A stretch of 5,243 bases of DNA from Planctomycetota bacterium (lineage in GTDB: Bacteria; Planctomycetota; Phycisphaerae; WQYP01), in assembly GCA_021785155.1 (NCBI GenBank), contig JAJYGE010000103.1, positions 1 through 5,243 on the forward strand. The letters run 5' to 3'. This document shows, piece by piece, positions 1 to 5,039 of the stretch (the stretch's first letter is position 1; each line of letters opens with the position of its first letter). The position numbers and the translations under genes are program-made. The notes below the pieces were generated by a model that saw only the letters and a list, made by a program, of their open reading frames with translations, did not search any database and was not told the DNA's origin.

Positions 1-607
1 TTGGAGCCTGAGAGATGCGTGTGGAATCCTGCACCACGGCGCGTAAGCTGCCCGCCGCGAGCTGTTGGATTACCTGTTTTATCAACGGTGCTCCAAGTTC
101 AGCGAGACGATCATGGAGTTCCCCGGCGGTTTCGGATTCACCGATAAGGGTGGGGGTCTGGGCCAGAATCTCTCCTCCATCCATAACCCTGCTTACCCGG
201 ATGATGGATACACCCGTGGTATGGTCGCCGGATAAAATGGCACGCTGAATCGGGGCAGCTCCGCGAAACGCCGGGAGCAGGGAAGCGTGCAGATTAATTC
301 CCCCATGGGGCGCAAGTCGCAAAACCGAATCGGATATTTTCTGGCCGAAGGCAATGATGACCATTATTTCCGGGGTCAGGGCTTGAATGGCGGCTGAGAC
401 CTCGGGTTGATTGATATTGGCGGTTTTCAGCACATTGAGGCCCAACGTGGACGCATAGTCCGCAATCGGGGTGGGGGTGCTGTGGCGCCCGCGCCCTGCG
501 GGTTTATCAGGCTGCGTTACCACCAGGGCCACATCCAGGCCACACGCAATAATCGATTTAAGCGCCGGCAGGCCAAAGGCACCAGAGCCAAGAAATATTA
601 TTTTCAT
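1..607 (-). CDS. fmt: methionyl-tRNA formyltransferase, C-terminal part beyond window
   Basis: Transfers a formyl group from 10-formyltetrahydrofolate to the methionine on initiator tRNA in the cytoplasm, preparing fMet-tRNA for translation initiation. The visible 202 residues cover the N-terminal catalytic domain. They begin MKIIFLGSGAFGLPAL and contain the family signature GGINLHASLLPAFRGAAPIQ (residues 102-121). Asn105, His107 and Asp143 (in VMDGGEIL) match E. coli Asn108, His110 and Asp146 with a constant offset of three. The family is about 310 residues long, so the C-terminal tRNA-binding domain and the stop lie off the left edge. The ATG is chosen because it gives the usual Fmt N-terminus. 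No Shine-Dalgarno sequence precedes it. It lies 21 bases after the stop of the upstream membrane protein gene on the same strand, so co-transcription is likely. Identification is firm; partial only because of the window edge. Confidence 0.96.
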   Translation of the reverse strand, partial: MKIIFLGSGAFGLPALKSIIACGLDVALVVTQPDKPAGRGRHSTPTPIADYASTLGLNVLKTANINQPEVSAAIQALTPEIMVIIAFGQKISDSVLRLAPHGGINLHASLLPAFRGAAPIQRAILSGDHTTGVSIIRVSRVMDGGEILAQTPTLIGESETAGELHDRLAELGAPLIKQVIQQLAAGSLRAVVQDSTRISQAP

Positions 608-628
608 GGCATCAACATAACGCACTGA

Positions 629-1651
629 TCAAATCGCGCCTACCGGTTGATTGGATTTTTCACGCAATGACGGCATCACTTCACGCACTTCCGCGGCGAT
701 TCGGGTATTCGGGAATTGGTCGGTTATTTGCAGCCCGATGCGGATGGCCTCGGTCCAGTTTTTATCATTACATTGCAGCGCAAATTGCACCCCCAGTTGC
801 TGCAACTGCTTCTTGAATACATCGCGCGCTATTTCCTTGAATCCCTCCGCTTCACCGGGGGTGATGTATTGATCAAGCTGTTTGAGCAACTCCACGCTGC
901 GATCCACATCCTCTTTCGTGACGGCATCTTTCCATTCTTTCAGCAAGGTGCGTTTGTGATTGTCTTTGGCCGTCTGGACGCGTTCCGGCAGGCGTTGAAT
1001 ATCAGGATGATTGGGAAAAGTACGAACAAGCTGCTCGGATTCCCGTGCCGCCGCGGGCCAGTCGAATTTTCTCAGCAACTGGTCAAAGAACTCCAGGGCT
1101 TCATGAACTTCGCGCTCAATAAAAGTTTTGCGCGACGATTCGACCATTTCGCGGATTTGAGCGGCTTCCTGCCGGTTGCCAAAGCGGCGCTCCATCTCCG
1201 CGGCCAACCAATAGGCACCGTCATAATCATTCTTTTCGATATCTTCACGAATGGCATGGCGCAGGGCATCGCGATCTTTGTGGCGATAGGCGATCTGCTT
1301 GGCGGAATCGGAAAGCCCGGCGCTATCCCGAATCGCTTCCAGGAGTTGACGCTGTGTTTCCATCGCCCCACGCAATTGCTCATATTGCCAGTGATCGTCG
1401 GCCAAGGCTTGAATCCGCAGCGCGATAATCGTATAAATAAGACCGGCCATGCACAAGATTATTGCGCCAATCGCCAGGAGTATAAACCCCGGTGTCATTC
1501 CGGCCAGAACTGCCGGGGAGTTGGTAGCCTCTTTAGTTCCCTGCGATGCCGCTGCCAGCAGTGCCAAACCGCCCAGCAACGAGGAGACCCCAATCAGGGC
1601 CACAATAAATATTACCCAGCGAGATCGTTTCGTCAGATGTTCCATATTCAT
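629..1651 (-). CDS. two-TM membrane protein with C-terminal helical (TPR-like) repeats, unknown function
   Basis: Not recognised as a named family. The 340 residues start with a short basic stretch (KRSR, 8-11), then two hydrophobic segments at about 12-35 and 54-78 separated by a polar loop. Basic residues at the N-terminus suggest both ends are cytoplasmic. A probable coiled coil (about 86-125) follows, then roughly four helix-pair units at about 129-172, 180-228, 233-282 and 286-332. Several carry TPR-like signatures such as FDWPAAARESEQLVRTFPNH and KNWTEAIRIGLQITDQFPN. Such repeats usually bind other proteins, so an inner-membrane scaffold is a reasonable inference, not a demonstrated role. 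The first ATG is preferred over Met3 because AGGAG sits nine bases upstream. It precedes fmt in the same direction. A long opposite-strand frame covers the region but shows no protein-like features. Confidence 0.85.
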   Translation of the reverse strand: MNMEHLTKRSRWVIFIVALIGVSSLLGGLALLAAASQGTKEATNSPAVLAGMTPGFILLAIGAIILCMAGLIYTIIALRIQALADDHWQYEQLRGAMETQRQLLEAIRDSAGLSDSAKQIAYRHKDRDALRHAIREDIEKNDYDGAYWLAAEMERRFGNRQEAAQIREMVESSRKTFIEREVHEALEFFDQLLRKFDWPAAARESEQLVRTFPNHPDIQRLPERVQTAKDNHKRTLLKEWKDAVTKEDVDRSVELLKQLDQYITPGEAEGFKEIARDVFKKQLQQLGVQFALQCNDKNWTEAIRIGLQITDQFPNTRIAAEVREVMPSLREKSNQPVGAI

Positions 1652-1660
1652 TTGATCGAT

Positions 1661-1665
1661 CTCCT
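1661..1665 (-). promoter_or_regulatory. Shine-Dalgarno AGGAG of the membrane repeat protein gene
   Basis: Reads AGGAG on the minus strand, nine bases before the ATG ending at 1651. It is the clearest ribosome binding site in the window. It decides between the first ATG and the in-frame ATG two codons later, which would be 15 bases away. Confidence 0.7.
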
Positions 1666-1773
1666 AAAAACGTTTCTCTTGCTGTAAACACAACAATTTC
1701 TGGGTCGAACGGTTCATAGATTGTTCGGGAGCCAACAAAGTCGGAAACGTCTGTTTTTCCCGCAACCAGATAA

Positions 1774-1802
1774 AGTGTATCGCCGGGAAAATATACAGTC
1801 AA
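1774..1802 (-). promoter_or_regulatory. candidate sigma70-type promoter for the membrane protein-fmt unit
   Basis: On the minus strand a -35 box TTGACT (1797-1802, five of six consensus bases) and a -10 box TACACT (1774-1779, four of six) are separated by exactly 17 bases. Transcription would begin near 1767 and leave a leader of about 115 bases before the start codon at 1651. The spacer holds an imperfect inverted repeat (GTGTAT at 1775-1780 and ATATAC at 1791-1796 on the plus strand) that could bind a regulator. Assigned by consensus matching only. Confidence 0.42.
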
Positions 1803-1912
1803 CTGACTTACATGGTGCAGGCCGGGAATTTATTGTTCGTTCCATCTTAAAATCATCGTCCACCAAGTCCAATGGTCCCGGCAAGTTTACGATCTTTTAT
1901 ATCGGCTTTTAT

Positions 1913-1940
1913 TTGCAATTCCGACAGCAAACGGTATCCT
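1913..1940 (+). promoter_or_regulatory. weak candidate promoter for the amidase-fold gene
   Basis: TTGCAA (1913-1918) and TATCCT (1935-1940) each match four of six sigma70 consensus bases and are separated by 16 bases. A start near 1947 would leave a leader of roughly 85 bases. Two CTTTTAT direct repeats 12 bases apart lie directly upstream and could be an activator site or UP-like element. The match is weak and unsupported by other data. Confidence 0.25.
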
Positions 1941-1946
1941 TAAGTG

Positions 1947-1962
1947 AAATTTTCGGAAATTT
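1947..1962. promoter_or_regulatory. AT-rich near-palindrome, possible operator
   Basis: The 16 bases AAATTTTCGGAAATTT are symmetric at 14 of 16 positions, with AAATTT at both ends. They fall at the predicted transcription start of the plus-strand gene, a usual position for a repressor site. A T6 run follows five bases... after the palindrome, at 1967-1972, but the stem is too AT-rich for a convincing intrinsic terminator. Symmetry is seen; the role is inferred. Confidence 0.2.
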
Positions 1963-2033
1963 AATGTTTTTTATTAAGTTTTACCGCAAGATAGTCCGAT
2001 ATTGGTCCTAAGGTAGAATGGGTAGTGCTCTTT

Positions 2034-2750
2034 ATGAGTTCAACTTCAAACACGTCGATTCGAAAGGCTCATACCGCGGTTGACCATCGTCGTGTTTTTA
2101 CGGTTCTTGCATCACTGGTGGCAACGTTGGCCATAACAGCTGGCATTCTGTTGCTGCTTGAGGGGCAACCTGTAACCAGCGCCGGTCCCTACCTGATGAA
2201 TGTATCCAACGCCAATCAAAATTGGAATACCCTGATTCGTCCTTCGGTTCCATTGCAAAACGGTCGCTGGAACTATATCATTGTCTATCAAACCGGTAGG
2301 CTTTCCGGCAATGCTGCCGAAGTCGCACGCGGCAAGGATGTAGGAGGATTAATCAAGCCCTATCGCACGGGGAACATGACGCAAGGTGCCGAATTCCAAT
2401 TTGTGGTGGATAACGCCAACAACGGAATTGGGGCCCCGGACGGATTTGTACAGCAAGGTTTGGCATGGCGGGAACAATTATCAACAGCACCATATTATTC
2501 CTGGCCTTATTTAACACGTCATCATTATTCCGTTTATACCAATGCCGTTTGTATAGGCGTCGTCGGGGATATCAATCGGGCGAACTATTCACCCCATCAG
2601 GTCCAATCAATGGTGTCGCTGGTCAAAGCCCTGCAACGCCGTTTGAACTTACCGAATTCCTGCGTCAAGATGCAGTGGGAAATCCGTGGTAACGTTACTG
2701 CCCGTGAGCAGGCGTTCAGCCGTGAATTTCATCGGCTTTTACGGAATTAA
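2034..2750 (+). CDS. membrane-anchored amidase-fold (Amidase_2/PGRP-like) protein, zinc ligands lost
   Basis: A 238-residue protein: basic N-terminus, one hydrophobic segment at about 21-42 (signal anchor, so the rest is probably outside the cytoplasm), then a domain from about 79 to the end laid out like the zinc N-acetylmuramoyl-L-alanine amidases of planctomycetes. Recognisable landmarks are WNYIIVYQTGRLSGNAAE, GAEFQFVVDN, NAVCIGVVGDINR and YSPHQVQSMVSLVKALQRRL. The active enzymes have HHS/T at the first site, GYHFVI at the second and HGDT...CPG at the third. Here these read Y85-Q86, E120-F-Q-F and Q214-W-E-I with no CPG. All expected zinc ligands therefore appear absent, suggesting a binding or structural role rather than peptidoglycan cleavage. 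The ATG is chosen; an in-frame GTG at 2025 has AAGG 11 bases upstream and cannot be excluded. Fold assignment is by memory of motifs, not a profile search. Confidence 0.75.
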   Translation: MSSTSNTSIRKAHTAVDHRRVFTVLASLVATLAITAGILLLLEGQPVTSAGPYLMNVSNANQNWNTLIRPSVPLQNGRWNYIIVYQTGRLSGNAAEVARGKDVGGLIKPYRTGNMTQGAEFQFVVDNANNGIGAPDGFVQQGLAWREQLSTAPYYSWPYLTRHHYSVYTNAVCIGVVGDINRANYSPHQVQSMVSLVKALQRRLNLPNSCVKMQWEIRGNVTAREQAFSREFHRLLRN

Positions 2751-2840
2751 GCCCACGGCGTTCCTCTTCATTAGTTCCTTCCGGGCTGGAACATATCCTC
2801 AATACCGAATAACATAGCCGCTGACTGGGGTTGTGCGCGA

Positions 2841-2851
2841 TGATTGAATCA
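2841..2851. promoter_or_regulatory. short palindrome upstream of the kinase gene
   Basis: TGATTGAATCA is a perfect 5+1+5 inverted repeat, 73 bases before the kinase start codon in a 174-base gap. It overlaps a second inverted pair, GTTGTG (2830-2835) and CACAAC (2850-2855), with a different centre. Either could be an operator, but symmetric sites this short also occur by chance. No strong -35/-10 pair was found in this gap. Confidence 0.2.
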
Positions 2852-2924
2852 CAACTGTAACACTTGGCGGTACGGGTATCCGGCTTGGATAGAACGAACG
2901 CGGTAACGGGACTTGATTTCGGTG

Positions 2925-3857
2925 ATGGAAGTTTTACCCCAAATTGCTGACTTTGAAGTGCTTTCCTGTCTGGGATATGGGGCCAGAAGCACAATTTATG
3001 CGGTTTGCGAAATCCGCACGCGGCAAGTTTACGCGCTCAAACGAGTGTTACGGCGCAGCACGGAAGATGATCGCTTCCTGGAGCAGGCGGAGCAGGAATA
3101 TGCCATCAGCAGTCATTTCACGCATCCGGTTTTGAGAAAAAGTCATCGTCTGATCCGTCGGCGGAAATTTCTCTCCACGACCGAACTGCACCTGTTAATG
3201 GATCTTTTTGATGGTGTATCGCTGGATACTGAGCGCCCGGCCAGTCTTAAATCGCTGTTGGAGATATCCTGTCGGGTGGCCGAGGGACTATCCGCAATGC
3301 ATAAAATGGGTTATGTGCACGCGGATATCAAGCCGAATAACATTATGATCAACCAGAACAACGATTGCAAAATCATTGATTTCGGGCAGAGTTGCGCTAT
3401 TGGCACGGTTAAAAGTCGCATTCAGGGAACACCAGACTACATTGCCCCGGAACAAGTCGCCCTGGGGCCACTGACGCCCGCAACGGATATTTTTAATTTT
3501 GGAGCCAGTCTTTACTGGTGTGTTACGGATCGACATGTCCCGACGGTGATCCCTAAAAAAAAGGCCGGGACCAGCGGGGTTGACTCGCGTACCTTGGTTC
3601 CTCCCCATGAACTTAATCCGCGAATTCCACAGCAGTTATCGCGTTTGATTCTGGAGTGTGTTGAAAACCGTCCGTCGGATCGTCCTTCGAGTATGGAAGA
3701 AGTTCACGCCCGATTGCAACTGGTGTTAAGTGTAAGCTCTGCGGTATATCTACAGCGTGCCAACGCCGTGCGCGACGGTCAATTGGCTGATGCGGGTGAC
3801 GTTAATCCAACCGGCACCAGCGCTGCTGCGGCCGCGGATGCCGATACTGTAACGTGA
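2925..3857 (+). CDS. soluble Ser/Thr protein kinase (Hanks type), HAD variant
   Basis: Transfers phosphate from ATP to Ser/Thr of protein partners; the target is unknown. The 310 residues are essentially one kinase domain (about 9-268) plus a short Ala-rich tail. Visible in order: glycine-rich loop LGYGARSTIYAV (Gly17, Gly19), Lys39 in YALKRV, probable helix-C Glu58, catalytic loop VHADIKPNN (Asp134, Lys136, Asn139), IIDFGQS (Asp152), activation-segment end GTPDYIAPEQ (Glu176), subdomain IX ATDIFNFG (Asp188) and RPSDRPSS (Arg253). All catalytic residues are present, but the Arg of HRD is Ala133, which makes it a non-RD kinase. There is no transmembrane segment or sensor domain, unlike PknB-type receptors, so it acts in the cytoplasm. 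In-frame TTG (2913) and GTG (2922) starts are possible; ATG is preferred. The phosphatase gene follows directly. Confidence 0.93.
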   Translation: MEVLPQIADFEVLSCLGYGARSTIYAVCEIRTRQVYALKRVLRRSTEDDRFLEQAEQEYAISSHFTHPVLRKSHRLIRRRKFLSTTELHLLMDLFDGVSLDTERPASLKSLLEISCRVAEGLSAMHKMGYVHADIKPNNIMINQNNDCKIIDFGQSCAIGTVKSRIQGTPDYIAPEQVALGPLTPATDIFNFGASLYWCVTDRHVPTVIPKKKAGTSGVDSRTLVPPHELNPRIPQQLSRLILECVENRPSDRPSSMEEVHARLQLVLSVSSAVYLQRANAVRDGQLADAGDVNPTGTSAAAAADADTVT

Positions 3858-3861
3858 AGGA
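3857..3861 (+). promoter_or_regulatory. Shine-Dalgarno AAGGA of the metallophosphoesterase gene
   Basis: AAGGA starts at the last base of the kinase stop codon and lies four bases before the ATG at 3866, a short but workable spacing. It supports ATG over the overlapping GTG at 3854, which has no such site upstream. It also implies that ribosomes finishing the kinase can restart on the phosphatase. Confidence 0.5.
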
Positions 3862-3865
3862 TTCC

Positions 3866-4717
3866 ATGTCCACTCGTCAAGACATTGATTATCTGATGCA
3901 GGGTGCCGCATTGAACCGTGAGGATGCTCTGCTAAACGGTCACATGCTGCATTTTCCCGCATCCGGTGAATTGGTCGTTGCGGGCGATTTACATAACCAC
4001 TGGCGGAACTATGAGAAGATTAAAACGTTCGCCGCACTGGACCATTTTCCTGAACGCCATGTGATTCTCCAAGAGCTTATCCATGGCGGTGCCCTGGGGC
4101 CGGATGGAGAGGATTCCAGCCTTCAAATGTTGCTTGATGCCATTGACTGGGCGTTCCAATACCCTGGCCGAGTGCATTTTCTCTTGGCCAATCACGATCT
4201 GGCTCAAATCCAGGGCATCCCCATTATGAAGGACGGCTACGACCTCACGGAGCGATTTAACCGCGGATATGGGGTGTTCTACGGTGGCCGGGCGGCGGAA
4301 GTATCGGCGGCTTTTCGTGAATTTGTGCATAGTATGCCATTGGCGGCTATTACGATCAGTGGAATATTTTTAAGCCATTCCTTGCCCGGTGATCAGGATA
4401 TGGAATCGTTTGACGCCGGCATTGTACGCCGTACCCTGACGGATTCCGATTATCAGCGCAACGGTTCCGTTTATAAGATGATATGGGGGAGATTCCAGAG
4501 TGAGCAAACGTTGGCGACACTAAGCAAGCTCTGGTGGGCGGATACATTTATCTGTGGCCATCAAATGCAGGAGACGGGTTTTGGTCGGTTGGGCAAAAAC
4601 ATGCTGATTTTGGATTCATCCCACAACCATGGTGTGCTTCTGCCGCTGGTACTCGATCGTCAATATACCATGACGGATCTGGTAAAAGTTTTAGTGCCAT
4701 TGGCTGGGGTGGAGTAA
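3866..4717 (+). CDS. PPP-like metallophosphoesterase, probable partner of the kinase
   Basis: Likely a cytoplasmic metal-dependent phosphatase that removes phosphate from proteins, perhaps the kinase's targets. The 283 residues carry the calcineurin-like motif order: GDLHNHWRNY (Asp41, His43), VILQELIHGG (66-75), LLANHDLAQ (Asn109, His110, Asp111), IFLSHSLPG (His171) and TFICGHQMQETG (His232). These correspond to GDxHG, GDxVDRG, GNHE/D and the two late metal-binding histidines of PPP phosphatases. The second motif is altered: the bridging Asp position is Glu70 and the DRG part reads HGG. The other metal ligands are kept, so activity is plausible but the substrate may differ. There is no signal peptide or membrane segment. 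The gene starts eight bases after the kinase stop; if the GTG at 3854 were used, the two would overlap by four bases. Family assignment is firm; the protein-phosphatase role is inferred from context. Confidence 0.85.
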   Translation: MSTRQDIDYLMQGAALNREDALLNGHMLHFPASGELVVAGDLHNHWRNYEKIKTFAALDHFPERHVILQELIHGGALGPDGEDSSLQMLLDAIDWAFQYPGRVHFLLANHDLAQIQGIPIMKDGYDLTERFNRGYGVFYGGRAAEVSAAFREFVHSMPLAAITISGIFLSHSLPGDQDMESFDAGIVRRTLTDSDYQRNGSVYKMIWGRFQSEQTLATLSKLWWADTFICGHQMQETGFGRLGKNMLILDSSHNHGVLLPLVLDRQYTMTDLVKVLVPLAGVE

Positions 4718-4751
4718 CCGGGAAAATCTTGACCGCCGCCGCGTGGGAAAT

Positions 4752-4778
4752 GGTCGGTACATGTGCCGGGTACCGGCC
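4752..4778 (+). other. hairpin in the gap before thiS
   Basis: A nine-pair stem (4752-4760 with 4770-4778, one G-T wobble) closes a nine-base loop. A smaller stem, GCCGG (4765-4769) with CCGGC (4773-4777), uses the same right arm, so the two folds exclude each other. TTTT at 4790-4793 is 12 bases beyond the stem, too far for a standard intrinsic terminator. It could still mark the end of the kinase-phosphatase transcript or act in the thiS leader. The conserved TPP riboswitch motifs (CTGAGA, and the CTGATCTGG-type block) are absent. Confidence 0.35.
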
Positions 4779-4825
4779 CGTATGGTATGTTTTCGTTCCG
4801 TGCGCCGAGCGGTTAAAATGCGGTT

Positions 4826-5026
4826 ATGGAACTTTGCGTGAATGGTGATAAACTGCAATTGCGCGATGGCGCGACAATTCAGGAATTGCTGGATCAATTT
4901 AAGATTGAGCCGGTTCGTGTTGCCGTGGAATTAAATCAAACCATTGTTTCCAAAAAGGCCTATCCAACTACGGGCCTGAAATCAGGCGATATGGTGGAAA
5001 TTGTTACATTTGTCGGTGGGGGTTGA
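4826..5026 (+). CDS. thiS: ThiS sulfur carrier protein
   Basis: A small ubiquitin-like protein that carries sulfur as a C-terminal thiocarboxylate to the thiazole synthase ThiG in thiamine synthesis; it is adenylated by ThiF before sulfur loading. The 66 residues equal E. coli ThiS in length. They show the typical pattern: MELCVNGDKLQL strand pair, TIQELLDQF helix, RVAVELNQTIVSKK strand, GDMVEIVTFVGGG ending with the obligatory Gly-Gly terminus. The ATG is the only start available, since an in-frame stop lies at 4814-4816; the ribosome site is weak. It is followed 13 bases later by thiG, the standard arrangement. A gap of 108 bases separates it from the phosphatase gene, and no clear promoter was found in it. 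Confidence 0.95.
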   Translation: MELCVNGDKLQLRDGATIQELLDQFKIEPVRVAVELNQTIVSKKAYPTTGLKSGDMVEIVTFVGGG

Positions 5027-5029
5027 ATC

Positions 5030-5034
5030 AGGAT
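5030..5034 (+). promoter_or_regulatory. Shine-Dalgarno AGGAT of thiG
   Basis: AGGAT is five bases before the ATG at 5040. It favours this ATG over the one at 5033, which opens a frame that stops after eight codons (TAA at 5057-5059). Confidence 0.55.
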
Positions 5035-5039
5035 GAAAA

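Larger units (their letters stand above)
1652..2033. other. divergent intergenic control region, no gene seen
   Basis: About 380 bases separate two divergent genes and hold no convincing gene. The half nearest the plus-strand gene is AT-rich. Contents seen: a minus-strand promoter candidate, a weaker plus-strand promoter candidate, a direct repeat CTTTTAT at 1894-1900 and 1906-1912 just upstream of the latter's -35 box, a near-palindrome at 1947-1962, a T6 run at 1967-1972, and two copies of GCCGGGAA at 1782 and 1821. A minus-strand open frame (1533-1802) crosses part of it but lacks a credible start and overlaps the beginning of the membrane protein gene, so it was not called. Confidence 0.6.

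Noticed and set aside
407..628. Plus-strand open frame antisense to fmt
   Set aside because: It lies opposite a certain fmt coding region and has no protein-like features.
716..1687. Long plus-strand open frame (323 codons) antisense to the membrane repeat protein
   Set aside because: The minus-strand frame has membrane segments, amphipathic repeats and a strong ribosome site; the antisense translation has no recognisable domain and looks like a mirror of its codon pattern.
1707..1725. GAAC/GTTC half-sites as a LexA box
   Set aside because: Spacing does not fit the GAAC-N4-GTTC arrangement, and neighbouring genes are not SOS genes.
1533..1802. Minus-strand open frame of 89 codons across the divergent region
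   Set aside because: It would start at a TTG that is part of the proposed -35 box, has no ribosome site, overlaps about 120 bases of the membrane protein gene and matches no family I know. A gene remnant cannot be fully excluded.
2004..2016. GGTCCTAAGGTAG, identical to part of the conserved 23S rRNA helix 69 region and the I-CeuI site core
   Set aside because: The flanks do not match rRNA, and a 13-base match to some part of the rRNAs is expected by chance in a window this size; there is no rRNA gene or intact homing site.
2774..2792. GTTCC/GGAAC inverted repeat after the amidase-fold gene as a terminator
   Set aside because: The stem is only five pairs and no T-run follows.
2716..2994. Minus-strand open frame of 92 codons between the amidase-fold and kinase genes
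   Set aside because: It overlaps both neighbouring coding regions, and its Cys-containing middle (KCYSCD) is not enough to define a zinc motif.
4729..4734. TTGACC as a -35 box for thiS
   Set aside because: No acceptable -10 hexamer lies 15-19 bases downstream.
4691..4897. Minus-strand open frame covering the thiS leader
   Set aside because: It is antisense to the phosphatase end and to thiS, with no domain or ribosome site.
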